This document shows, piece by piece, positions 1 through 8,099 of a stretch of 13,102 nt of DNA. Source of the DNA: Euperipatoides rowelli. Taxonomy: Eukaryota; Onychophora; Udeonychophora; Euonychophora; Peripatopsidae. The position numbers and the translations under genes were made by a program. Each line of letters starts with the position of its first letter. Positions within the stretch are counted from its first letter, which is position 1. The notes under the pieces were generated by a model that saw nothing but the letters and a program-made list of their open reading frames with translations, was not told the origin of the DNA and ran no database searches. Location of the stretch: NCBI GenBank assembly GCA_003024985.2, contig PXIH01S0012269.1, one strand, 5' to 3'.

Positions 1-35
1 CTAACAATGACGTTGATGAAAAAATGTTCCATCCC

Positions 36-112
36 ACCCCCCCCCCACACACACATGCACACGTGAATGCACACACCCGCATACTCATGCACACAAACAC
101 ACACACACTGTA
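36..112. repeat. C-rich and CA-rich simple repeat
   Basis: A run of ten C residues passes into an imperfect CA microsatellite interrupted by TG and CG steps, ending in a clean (AC)n block near 100-108. It is a low-complexity tract with no coding content. Confidence 0.85.
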
Positions 113-1189
113 ATCTATTATAAAATATATTCAAAATGTCATTCTGGAAATTAATTTATATACGATTGAAATAAGAATGGATTTCACTATGGTTTGTTTA
201 AAACAAGCCAATTGTTTAAAGAATTTGGAACAGCTTCAGGTAAAACTAAAAATTAAATATGTTAAACAAAAGCCATTATTGAAATCTGAATAATGTTTGA
301 ATAATGTCTTGTCGATTTCAAATAAATTAAGATCACATCTTAATTGTGTAACAACTGGTCTTGCTGATAAGTCCGTAATTAGCATTATTATTAATATCAA
401 TTTCCTCATAAGACAGATGGTTTTTTTTTTTTTTTAATTAACTGTTTCTTTGGAGATAACCGTAATCTTACATCAATCTTAGAATTTTTAATATATATGT
501 AAAAAAAACAAAAAGAAAAAAAAAAACACAATCATCATTACAAAGTTGAAATTAGGAAGCTAATGACAAAAAAGGTCAAATGTTCAGTTATTAGTATTAA
601 TAAGCATCTACTTGAAAAAAAAAATTCCTTAATATTTAGGAATGTGTTATAGGCAGTGATACAACGGTGTTAAAGTAATAGGCAACAAGAATTGAAGCAA
701 TGTTTTGTTTAATTAACAGTTGTTAACAGAGAAAAATCTTAATTGCAGGATAAGGTTAATCTTTTATAGATCGTTTTAATTTATAGATTGCTTCTNTTTA
801 TATTTTGCCTTTTCATCACTTTAAAAAAAAAAAAAAATTAAACAAATTAATTATAATGACCCACTTTCAAGCTAAATTCTACTAAAATTGTTATTTAAGG
901 CTAATTTATTTATTACTATTTTTCTTTCAATTCCTTCAAACTTTTCTAGATATTTTTAAACATTGAAGTATTTAGATATATCCATAATATAATATTGTGA
1001 TTTATCTATTATTGAGATCAAATTTGGCATCTAGTGTTTTGGATGGACACATGGATCTTGCCTCTCATAGTTAGACATGATTGAAAACATTTAAAAATTA
1101 AATTTCTGTATTTTATTGTATCTTATTATTTACATTTTTTTTTTTTTTTAAAAAATAAATTTATTCATTATAAAAACAAAATCTGCTCT
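113..1189. other. AT-rich gene-free stretch with homopolymer tracts
   Basis: I see no open frame with recognisable protein character on either strand. The stretch holds a poly-T run near 420-435, A-rich tracts near 499-530 and 821-838, and a T-run followed by an A-run near 1134-1156. Such tracts are common as old retroposon tails, but nothing beside them identifies an element. One ambiguous base lies at 796. The T/A-rich block at 1134-1190 directly precedes the LINE and may mark its 5' junction. Confidence 0.6.
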
Positions 1190-1281
1190 GAAATTATAAC
1201 ATAATTTGATCAGCTTTCCCAGGTTGTGGTTGAAGCTCGTGATGAGCTTGAACACAGCGAAGCGCCAAAAGTTGGTGAATT

Positions 1282-2240
1282 ATGACAGCAAGTAATATGA
1301 ATAAGAAAGTTAAAAAGGATAATATGGAGGAATTTCCTTTAATTGGAGATAGAATTGTGAATGATGTGTATAACGACAAAGAATATGTTTATTGGAACCA
1401 AAATTTGTCGCACCTTATTAAGGAGTAGTTGGCAATATTTACTGCTACGGATGGAAAACAAGTGGTGCAGGTAAGCGTGGATAATGTAATTAAGCAATTA
1501 ATAAAATTAAATGTGTTGTTCTTGTTATTGCAATTTGTAATATTGCCTAATAATAAGGAAATTGATAAAATAGAGCTAATAATGTCGAAAATGTGAAGTA
1601 TTGGTAACTTAGAAACTGTTTTTTGGCAGCCAAAACCTGTGGAGGAAATAATGCAAATAGTTATAGAAAACATACCACCAGATACAGCAAATGAGAAGTT
1701 GAAAAGTTTTTTGGAGCCAATATTGGATATAAAAGAATTTATACCAAATTGCCATTACTGGGAGATTTGGTATTACAAACAGCTCTGCAGGTTACTATAA
1801 TGGCAAAGCTTAAGCAAGATAAAGTAGTAAGTGCTATACCAGGGTTTATATGGATAACAAAATAAATTTCTATTTAAAAATAAAAGGTCAAAATAATATG
1901 TGTTTTAAGTGTCAAGGCAAGGGACATTTGGCAAAGGACTGTACAATAAGGTATTGCCAAAACTGTCGTAAAAAGCATGGTGAAAATATTATATGTGTGC
2001 TGACATATGCATTGATGGTTGTAGTTGATCAGAATTTCTTTACCAAAATGTTTATGGAAAATGAAATGGATAAGTTAGCAGAAAAGGAAGAGACAACAAT
2101 GGTAGCTGATGATAGTAATAGAGGATCCGGATCATTGAAGGAATTTATTGTTGAAGATGGTATAATGAAAGATGTAACATCATCTGCTGAGCCAATAAAT
2201 GAAATCTGCAGGCTGTTTTGGAGTCTACAACTTTTGATAT
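1282..2240 (+). pseudogene. LINE ORF1 relic (RRM-like plus CCHC zinc knuckle)
   Basis: ORF1 proteins of this LINE class bind the element RNA. One frame opens at ATG 1282, with a second in-frame ATG at 1297, and reads coherently to 1798 across stops at 1426 (TAG) and 1594 (TGA). Its segment QIVIENIPPDTANEKLKSFL (about 1654-1713) looks like the start of an RRM-type fold. The sense then moves to frame 3 (about 1743-1860, containing SAIPGFIWI) and to frame 2 from 1850. There the 130-residue open stretch carries a perfect C-x2-C-x4-H-x4-C knuckle at C18, C21, H26, C31 (nt 1901-1942). A second C-x2-C motif follows directly with His one place early, so a second knuckle is probably altered. The rest is acidic and unstructured. 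The original length probably exceeded 300 residues. The match to Tx1-type ORF1, where an IPxF segment precedes the knuckle, is by family knowledge. Confidence 0.8.
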
Positions 2241-2423
2241 GATGGAATTGTTATATGAAAATGACAAATAAGAGTTATGGTTGTAATAGTTGAAGAGTGG
2301 AATAACGAGTAAAGATAGTGTGAAGTAAAGTATTAAGAGTGATTTTAAAATATAAAGTGGGAAAAAAGGAAGAAAAAGATATAATGTTTGTAAAAGTAAA
2401 AATATATGGATATAACATTTCAG
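2241..2423 (+). other. Inter-ORF region of LINE copy 1
   Basis: An A/G-rich stretch between the last readable part of ORF1 and the first recognisable endonuclease residues. Stops occur in all plus frames. It may include the decayed ORF1 tail and ORF2 N-terminus. I see no internal promoter signal. Confidence 0.45.
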
Positions 2424-3062
2424 ATATTGAATATAAGGGGGCTAATTCAATAAATAAGATAGTTTAAGAAAGTTGTTGTTGAAAAGTTTATTGTAAATAA
2501 CCAGTTTGCAGGAGATAAGGTTGAGGGAGAATGCTAATCAAAAGGTAAAAACGGTGTTGGATCCATATTTTCATTTGATTTTTGCAAATTCAATTTCATC
2601 ATCAAAAGGAGTTTTGGTTATTATATCAAGGCAACTTCCTATTCAAGGGCTAAAGATAGTGGGAATGAATGGAAGAATACTGATGATTCAATTTGTGTTG
2701 TTTGGGGTAAAGTTTGTATTGATTAATTTTTATGGCATGAGTGAAAAGAAAGAATATTATAGTAAGGTATTGCAAATTATTCAGTGGATGCCGGCAAGCT
2801 TTGAAATATGCATTTGGATGGGGGATTTCAATAATAGGAATCCAACAGTGTTTCATCTATTTCAAAAATTTATACAGGAAAAAAAATATGTTGATATGGC
2901 GACTGTCAGAGGGATATAAATACGTGGTTCTCCAATATATCATCATCAAAAATAGACTATGTTTAGATTGTTTATGCATCATTTGTCCTGACTCAAACTT
3001 CATATTTTACAATAGCACAGTTGTATTTCTCTGATAATTCTATGTTGGTCTTGACAACAAAA
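2424..3062 (+). pseudogene. LINE ORF2 N-terminal part: APE-type endonuclease relic
   Basis: This domain nicks the target DNA to prime reverse transcription. Hallmarks appear in order: the opening strand ILNIRGL (2424-2444, frame 3, then stops at 2451 and 2460); LQEIRL at 2506-2523 with the metal-binding Glu; KGVLVIISR; the NFYG segment; the GDFN motif (Asp at 2824-2826); the DMA/WRL segment near 2893-2905; TWFSNISSSKIDYV from 2922; and the closing SD-x-S-M-L-V segment near 3027. The sense runs frame 3, then 1, 2 and 3, so at least three frameshifts are present; two fall within about 30 bases near 2893-2922. The closing motif reads SDN where the family has SDH, so the catalytic His is lost. 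The longest open piece is 137 residues (2506-2919), and its apparent TTG start is only where the frame opens. The order of motifs makes the domain call secure. Confidence 0.87.
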
Positions 3063-3709
3063 ATATCATGTATAAATAAAATTAATAGGCCAGTTAGAGT
3101 ATTTGAATTAAAAAAGTTAGTAAGACCAGTTATTCCTGTTTATAGGAATATAATTAGAGATTACTGTAAGATTTATGAAATTGCATATAATGCTCTGATG
3201 GGTGAGGTTATATATTTTTATCAATGGTATGAAATAAAGGTGGATACATGGATTATTTTGTTGGGCAAAACTATAGTTAATAAGGGAAAGGAATAGGAAA
3301 GAGGATATGCTAAGAAGGGAGCTTCAAGGGATAGTAGGGAAGTCAAGAGATGAATTAGAGCAAATATTGTTAAAGAAATGTCAGCTGTCAAATATTGAGA
3401 AAGATAAGAGCAGGATTTTGAAATATATATATTATACTAATAATTTTATAAAGGAACAGAGCAGTTTACAGGTTTTGTCGAGGACTGTACTTTTTAAAAA
3501 CCGGCACCTTATGGTCTTACTGCTATAAAAGTTGACAAAGTGTTTTATATGACATTGAAGCACATAACTATATATATGAATATTTCTTTGGAAAATTTAA
3601 CAGGGTGATAGGTACTGAACATGTGCAAAGGTATTATCAGTGTTTATTGGATCAAGCAGAAGAAAATAGCAGGTATAATATTTTAAAATTACTAGAGTAG
3701 AGATAGAAG
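3063..3709 (+). pseudogene. LINE ORF2 linker between endonuclease and RT
   Basis: In L1/Tx1-type ORF2 proteins a basic, helical linker of roughly 200 residues joins the endonuclease to the RT. Here it is spread over frame 3 (to the stop ending 3296), frame 1 (3307-3528, rich in Lys, Arg, Glu and Leu) and frame 2 (3563-3697, containing YEYFFGKFNRVIG and a YYQCLLDQAEE segment). Two stops at 3698 and 3704 precede the RT, and the residues EIEDAVAQL before the RT block are read in frame 1 from 3700. The charged, helix-prone character is kept despite the breaks. No catalytic motif is expected here, so the assignment depends on position between two recognised domains. Confidence 0.7.
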
Positions 3710-4621
3710 ATGCTGTGGCACAGCTTAAATAAAAAAGCTGCTCCAGGACCGGATGGAATTACAGTAAAAATGTTTAATAAATTTAAACATGTGTGGATAC
3801 CCATACTGGAGAGGTTGTTAAATAAATTAATATCAAATATAGACTGTCATCAAGCATTGTTCAAAGGTAAATTTATATTAAAAATTAAGTGTGCAAAAAA
3901 AGAGGCAAGCTATATACCAGTTGTGGATGATCTGCGACCAATAACAATTCTCAATATAGATTCAAAGATATTTTCTAAAATATTGAAAAATAAGATGACA
4001 GAAACATTGATAGAAAAAATAGTTAGTAATCAGTTTGCTATACCTTCTCATTCAATACATGATGCTATTACATTTGTGAATATGGAATATACATATATTA
4101 AACAGAATAAGCTGACAAGGACGGTTTTGATGTTTATAGACATTAAATCAGCATTTGACTCTGTTAATCATGCATACTTGATTGAGGAGGTTATTTCAAT
4201 ATTTGGTAGATCATCATTGTCAATAGGACTGGTTAACTATATTGCGAATAAAGAAGTTTACCCAGGGTTTGGAACTATAAACTGTGAGCAAATTTCACTG
4301 AATGTAGGTATATCACAAGGGTATGTAATTTCTACATTTTTGTTTTACATCTATATAAACAAACTGTTGCAAGATATAAAAGAGCTAGATGTTGGAGTTT
4401 ATTTAAAGCCATTTGATTATAAAATGGATGCAATAGCTTTTGTAAAATATATTGTTGTATATGTTAGAGATGAATGCTATGTAAATAGGGTGTTAAAGAT
4501 TTTTAGAAAGTTCGAGAAAAGAACTTGTACTAAAATAAATGTTGACAAATCTGTAATTATTAATCCTTATGGAAATATTGTGATAAAAGGTCTTGGCAGT
4601 GTACCTCTTAAATTTTTTTAG
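3710..4621 (+). pseudogene. LINE reverse transcriptase domain, catalytically dead
   Basis: The longest open stretch in the window (303 residues) covers most of an RVT_1-type reverse transcriptase. Visible blocks in order are KKAAPGPDGIT (residues about 8-18), DDLRPITILNIDSKIFSKIL, NQFAIPSHSIHDAI (family: QFGF-x-PGRS), and motif A MFIDIKSAFDSVNH with its catalytic Asp (D144) intact. Next comes GISQGYVISTFLFYIYI, the motif B block, in which the usual C-P-L-S/SP-L is lost. Motif C is AFVKYIVVYV at about 243-252, where the family has Y/F-A-D-D, so both catalytic aspartates are replaced (K246, Y247; nt 4445-4450). The following KIFRKFE-x8-NVDKS block and LGSVPLKF match the palm/thumb junction. A TAG at 4619 ends the frame, but the same frame continues the protein sense after it. 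Without the Asp pair no polymerase activity is possible. The start is simply the first ATG after a frameshift. Confidence 0.9.
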
Positions 4622-5341
4622 GGGTTCCCTGTTCCGTTTGTTGAAAGGCATCAAAGAATAACAATACAAAGGGAGTTTATTGAGTGCTGTGAAGAAAAAT
4701 TGATATATTTTAAGTATTATAAATTAAGTATAGCACAAAGAGTAATGATTTTCAATACGTTTTTTTTTGACAAAATTAAATTATTTTGCTGCTCATATAA
4801 TGTTTACAAAGGGGTTTATGAATAGGGTGATGGTTATGTCAAATAAATTTATATGGGGAAAGAACACCAATTTGGTAGCAGATGCACCTATAAAGCAGGG
4901 AGGAATTGGTAGGCATTCTATTGAAAGTAAATCTGTTATTTCGAAATATAATAGGGCAATGGCATTTATAAATATATGTAGGATAAATGATTATCAAGTG
5001 TATATTGAACCTACTGATACACCACCACCAGATGTTGTAAGTTTTTTGAGGAGTTTGCATTTAAATCATACATATTGGTGGCATTGAAAATATTTTTTCA
5101 TGTGAATGACAGTCATAATATTCAAATGGCGCAGAAGTTGAGTTATCAGATGTATTATAAAATGACTATGTTACCTATACTAAATCCAGCATTTTATACT
5201 TATAGGAAAATTGTAAAAATAAAGGTGGTAAGGTTAAGTGCACCAAAGTGTCATAATTTTTTGATAAAGTTGTACTATGGTATATTTCCTACTAAGGAGT
5301 TTTTAATAAATCGATATAGAATGAATTTGGAAGAGAGTTGA
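4622..5341 (+). pseudogene. LINE ORF2 thumb and C-terminal region relic
   Basis: After the TAG at 4619 the same frame goes on with GFPVPFVERHQRITIQ and reaches a T-run near 4759-4768. There the sense slips to frame 3 (4767-5084), giving KFIWGKN and a KQGGIGRHSIESK segment that corresponds to the conserved GGLG-type motif downstream of LINE RTs. A stop at 5085 overlaps the next open piece in frame 2 (5075-5341), which includes FLIKLYYGIFPTKEFLINRY, the helical stretch that normally leads into the C-terminal Cys/His region. The homopolymer slip and overlapping frames indicate indel decay, not programmed recoding. Confidence 0.78.
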
Positions 5342-5820
5342 TCACTTGATTGTATTGTGGAAAAAATGAAAATATGGTACATTTATTTTTTGAATGTGGG
5401 TATTATAATCAATTAATAGGGAAAATAGCAATAGTGTTACAAATTCAAAAGTTGCCAATGGCAATTGAGGAATTATGGGTATTTATGGATGAAAATAAGA
5501 CAATAGTGGTGATGTTAATGTAGATTTATTTTGTAATTTGGCAGACACAATGTGAAAAAATGTTTCAGGATATTAAGCATGAACCATTGGTGCTTTATAG
5601 GTGTGAGCTAAAAAAGTTACATGAGCATGATATAAGATATCTTTCATTTCAGGTGTTTGAGGAAAAATGGTTGAATCGGAAGGCAAGGAGTTGGGAAGAC
5701 TTTACTTTACGTGCCCCCAGGATATTGCTGTTACTCATGGGCAAGTTTTGCAATATTATCAATTGTTTTTTTTATTTTTCTGGTATTTATCATGACGTAA
5801 GGTTTTCCGAGCATGCATAA
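5342..5820 (+). pseudogene. LINE ORF2 C-terminal zinc-binding region relic
   Basis: Cys codons at 5351 (frame 2) and 5356 (frame 1), followed by GKNENMVHLFFECGYY in frame 1, form a broken C-x2-C...H-x3-4-C signature like the zf-RVT region found at the ORF2 C-terminus of several LINE clades. One base has been lost or gained between the two cysteines. Frame 1 then continues through EELWVFMDENK, a TAG stop at 5521 and IYFVIWQTQCEKMF, and stays open to 5817. The part from 5421 to 5692 has a close homologue at 6071-6308 (copy 2). Beyond 5692 the two copies diverge, so residues after the KARSW segment may not belong to the original ORF. Confidence 0.75.
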
Positions 5821-5922
5821 ATATGTATTTTTATAACCAGTTATGGTGAACATGGTAAGCTTTAATTTATTTTATTATTTATTTAGAGTTTTAAATTAGT
5901 ATTGTAGTGTTTGTTAAGTNTA
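5821..5922. other. AT-rich junction between LINE copy 1 and retroposon tail
   Basis: T/A-rich DNA with no coding signal and no shared sequence with LINE copy 2. It may be residual 3' flank of copy 1. One ambiguous base lies at 5920. Confidence 0.4.
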
Positions 5923-6015
5923 CCAAGTTTGGTGTAAATTGCTCCCAGCGTTCTTGAGTGATGGTGGAACATACATACACAAATACACACATAAGTTGAG
6001 CTTTATATAGTAAGA
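5923..6015 (+). mobile_element. Retroposon-like 3' tail
   Basis: The sequence has the layout seen at the 3' ends of many invertebrate LINE/SINE families: a CCAAGTTTGGTGTAAATTG head, then a CCCAGCGTTCTTGAGTGATG block, an ACATACATACACA run and an ATATAGTAAGATTAAG end in place of a poly(A). Only the 3' end is recognisable, so the element is probably 5'-truncated or a SINE sharing this tail. It lies between the two LINE copies and does not resemble either. The family name cannot be assigned from sequence alone; an RTE-like origin is a guess from similar tails. Confidence 0.5.
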
Positions 6016-6343
6016 TTAAGAGGGAATCTGGAGCACCACCTCTTGCAGGTGAAGATCCAACTTAGTAAATAAAAATAGCGATAGTGTTACAAATTCAAAG
6101 GTCGCCAATGACAATTGAGGAATTATGGGTATTTATGGTTGAAAATAATGACAATAGTGGGGTGATAATGTTGATTTATATTGTAATTTGGCAGACTCGG
6201 TGTGAAAAAATGTTTTGTGTCAGCTAAAAAAGTTATATGAGCATGATATAAGATATCTTTCATTTCAGTTGTTTGAGGAAAAATGGTTGAATGGGAAGGC
6301 ACGGAGTTTAATAAATCAGATATTATAGGGGCTGGGGAAGGTG

Positions 6344-6351
6344 GAGTAGAG
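6344..6351. repeat. 8-bp target site duplication of hAT element 1, left
   Basis: GAGTAGAG directly precedes the 5' terminus and is repeated exactly at 6813-6820 after the 3' terminus. Eight base pairs is the hallmark duplication size of hAT transposons. Confidence 0.9.
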
Positions 6352-6513
6352 CAGGGATGTCAAACTCATGGCCCTAAGGCCGCATGCCGCCCTAAGCAAT
6401 TATTTGTGCGGCCCAGGCCTAGCCAATACTGTATGCTAATATCGCGTTACCTTATGCCCAAGCTCACCATTTCCGTAAGACGCTTATTAATTTGTGGATT
6501 TATTCTGTGTCTG

Positions 6514-6617
6514 GTAAGTTAACGTTCAAGAAAAAATATTACTATTTATTTAAATGTCATATTATTTTAAACAATTTTAACGATTATTCATTTATTATTT
6601 CAGCCCTTTGTTTTCAG
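6514..6617 (+). other. Possible 5'-UTR intron of the hAT 1 transposase
   Basis: A consensus-like donor GTAAGT at 6514-6519 is followed by AT-rich sequence and two candidate acceptors, TTTATTATTTCAG ending at 6603 and TTTGTTTTCAG ending at 6617. The second lies one base before the transposase ATG. Splicing here is an inference from the signals. Confidence 0.5.
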
Positions 6618-6618
6618 C

Positions 6619-6723
6619 ATGTCTCTATCAAAGCAAAGTGGTGGTAGAAATAAACGGAAAATTGCTGACGAACATAGAAATTTTCAAGAAAAGTGGGAGT
6701 TTGAGCATTTCAATGAAAATTGA
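6619..6723 (+). pseudogene. hAT transposase N-terminal fragment
   Basis: ATG at 6619 opens a 34-codon frame ending in TGA at 6721. Residues about 11-27 (NKRKIADEHRNFQEKWE) match the short basic N-terminal segment that precedes the BED-like zinc finger in the GTF2IRD2-related hAT transposases, where the family pattern is K-R-K-x3-E-x-R-x-F-x3-W. The frame ends right after this segment, and the zinc finger, RNase H-like catalytic core and dimerisation domain are absent. An internal deletion therefore joined this exon to the 3' subterminal region, and no functional protein is made. The start is supported by its place just after an acceptor-like TTTTCAG. Confidence 0.75.
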
Positions 6724-6812
6724 TTATGAAGCTTTCTTTTTTTTTTTGCTGCCCACATAAACTTAAACCTTGTTTATTTGGTCCACGTCAGGTTTTGAGT
6801 TTGATACGCTTG

Positions 6813-6820
6813 GAGTAGAG
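6813..6820. repeat. 8-bp target site duplication of hAT element 1, right
   Basis: An exact copy of GAGTAGAG at 6344-6351, directly after the terminal TG of the element. Confidence 0.9.
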
Positions 6821-7045
6821 GGATAAAAATAGTGGTAAAAAATCAAGCTATGGAAAATTGTTAAATTAATGCAATAGAGTGTGGTGAAAGAGTGAGTGGG
6901 TCAGGGGTGAGGGTTTGTGTTAAACTTTGGGGTGTTTTTAGTTTTGGTTGTTGTACCAACTGTTTGTGTATAGTAGTTAAGGTGTTATTAAATTATATTT
7001 GTAAAGTAATATATATGGATTGTATACTAAAATTGTAAAGTAATG

Positions 7046-7111
7046 AATAAAGTGAGGTTAGCAAAAGCTTTCTTTTAAAAAAACAAAAAAAAAAAAAAAC
7101 AAACAAACAAA
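7046..7111 (+). terminator. Polyadenylation signal and poly(A) tail of LINE copy 2
   Basis: AATAAA at 7046-7051 is followed about 25 bases later by an A-rich tract (7077-7111) that ends in (AAAC)n. This is the normal spacing for a retrotransposed polyadenylated transcript. The 12-base string TTGTAAAGTAAT occurs twice just upstream, at 6999 and 7033. Confidence 0.75.
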
Positions 7112-7204
7112 TATGATAAATCAATCTTCTTATACATAGTATTATATAATAAGTCAGAACATAGGTGATTTCAGTTTTACAAAACATAATTAAATTCGGA
7201 AAAA

Positions 7205-7290
7205 AGGTTCTCCCCGGATTCGATTCGATCCAGGGACCTTGTGATCCCGGAGGTGTTGAACAGGCAATGCAGGGCTATTTACAATTTTAT
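7205..7290 (-). mobile_element. Possible tRNA-derived SINE fragment
   Basis: On the minus strand GATCGAATC (complement of 7222-7230) matches the RNA polymerase III B-box consensus GWTCRANNC, within a locally GC-rich island bearing a tRNA-like GGATCGAATCGAATCCGGGG arm. No convincing A box or foldable cloverleaf is visible at the right spacing, so it is not called a tRNA gene. It sits about 100 bases past the LINE poly(A). Confidence 0.4.
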
Positions 7291-8099
7291 TAATTTGTAG
7301 GTTATACTAACAGAAGAGAAAATTTGCATACCAGCATGAAATTCAGAGTGAAAGTGGCAGCTGTAATAAAAAGATTTTCTGCAAGAATTGTCAATTTAAT
7401 GAATATTTTACACTTTACATTTTTTCATATAAAATTAATAATGTAGTCCCAAGCGTTAACTATATATAAATAAATTTATAGAGATTGTGCTATTAATAAT
7501 TTTACATAATTTTACAAGGTAATTGAAACTTAAAATTTATTTACTTGAACATACTAATAACTTCAAACCATTAAAAATACATATAGAACAAGTGATAGAT
7601 TTTCTGAGTGCCTTAGTAATTTTACATGATTTGGCATATTTCCATCTCTTACTTATCCTACATATAATTTTATTAAACTTAAAATGCAAAAACAACGAAG
7701 GATTTAAATAATAATTTCAAAGAAATCGATAATTTACACCTATTACTGGCCAGTTTTTTTTTACCTTCTTTGTATATTATTAATATGACAGAACTATGTC
7801 TGAAAGTTACAGTTATTATGGAGGAAATAGTAGATATTTTAAAATCTAATGGACTAGTATTGTCAATAACCTACCTGTACTAAAAAGATTATCGATAAAA
7901 CAGCTGAATATTTAACTACACTGGGCTATATAAAATTTGCAATTTGCACAAATATTGATATTTTGGATATGCCTTATATACTATAATTATATCTGCATAC
8001 AATATTAAGGGGTGGCTAAATACGGCCTCTCGAAAAAAAGTATGTTTTTGATGCCTAAATCCTGATCATAATATTAGAACATGTCTCAATAATTGGTGA
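7291..8099. other. AT-rich stretch, no recognisable gene
   Basis: No open stretch here has a composition unlike random AT-rich DNA, and the short ORF at 7523-7711 is Leu/Ile/His-rich without motifs. I find no inverted-repeat pair or duplicated segment. Old, decayed repeats are likely but cannot be identified by eye. Confidence 0.55.

Larger units (their letters stand above)
1190..5820 (+). mobile_element. Near full-length degraded LINE, L1/Tx1-like, copy 1
   Basis: The order of remains is that of an APE-class non-LTR retrotransposon: ORF1 with an RRM-like segment and a CCHC knuckle, then ORF2 with APE endonuclease, linker, reverse transcriptase, thumb/C-terminal region and a C-terminal zinc-binding segment. 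All lie on the plus strand in correct order over about 4.6 kb. In life such an element nicks target DNA and reverse-transcribes its own RNA there. This copy is dead: the reading frame changes at least ten times, several in-frame stops occur, and catalytic residues are replaced. The L1/Tx1 assignment rests on the ORF1 layout, the RPI-type RT block and the C-terminal Cys/His region. No phylogeny was possible. The 5' boundary is approximate, and the 3' boundary is unclear because similarity to copy 2 stops near 5692. Confidence 0.88.
6352..6812 (+). mobile_element. hAT element 1, internally deleted (461 bp), nested in LINE copy 2
   Basis: The left end starts CAGGGATGTCAAACTCA. The reverse complement of the right end starts CAAGCGTATCAAACTCA, matching at 13 of 17 positions including the nine-base core TCAAACTCA plus one. 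Exact 8-bp duplications flank both ends. The GC-rich block after the left end, with GGCC and GCGGCCC motifs, is typical of hAT subterminal regions in animals. Inside are a GT/AG intron-like segment and the first 34 codons of a transposase; everything from there to the 3' subterminal region is deleted. It therefore needed transposase from elsewhere. It resembles the hAT group that gave rise to vertebrate GTF2IRD2-like proteins, judged from the N-terminal residues. Confidence 0.9.
6065..7111 (+). mobile_element. 5'-truncated LINE copy 2, same family as copy 1, interrupted by a hAT
   Basis: Bases 6071-6308 align closely with 5421-5692 of copy 1, at a constant 650-base offset at first and then with a net loss of about 34 bases. 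The ORF2 frame reads through IEELWVFMVENN and VIMLIYIVIWQTRCEKMF without the TAG that breaks copy 1. It then stops, because the segment encoding about a dozen residues before the conserved LKKL is deleted. The element continues after the hAT insertion (6821-7076) as an apparent 3' UTR, with AATAAA at 7046-7051 and an A-rich tail at 7077-7111. A 5'-truncated, poly(A)-tailed copy is the usual product of incomplete target-primed reverse transcription. No target duplication was found for this copy. Confidence 0.82.

Noticed and set aside
1194-1673. Minus-strand open frames across the LINE ORF1 start
   Set aside because: They are antisense shadows of plus-strand ORF1, and their Ile/Ser/Leu-rich composition lacks motifs.
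2650-2856. Minus-strand open frame within the endonuclease
   Set aside because: Antisense to a clear APE endonuclease block; no family signature.
4750-5090. Programmed frameshift or readthrough in LINE ORF2 at the T-run and overlapping frames
   Set aside because: The many other frameshifts, stops and catalytic losses in the same element make random decay the simpler explanation.
6283-6522. 79-residue plus-strand open frame
   Set aside because: It runs from the LINE copy 2 end into the hAT terminal inverted repeat and subterminal block, so it is a chance fusion across an insertion junction.
1190-7111. LTR retrotransposon or endogenous retrovirus
   Set aside because: The CCHC knuckle could suggest Gag, but there is no protease, integrase or long terminal repeat, and an APE endonuclease lies upstream of the RT.
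7205-7290. Functional tRNA gene
   Set aside because: Only a B box is convincing; no A box, anticodon arm or paired acceptor stem is visible.
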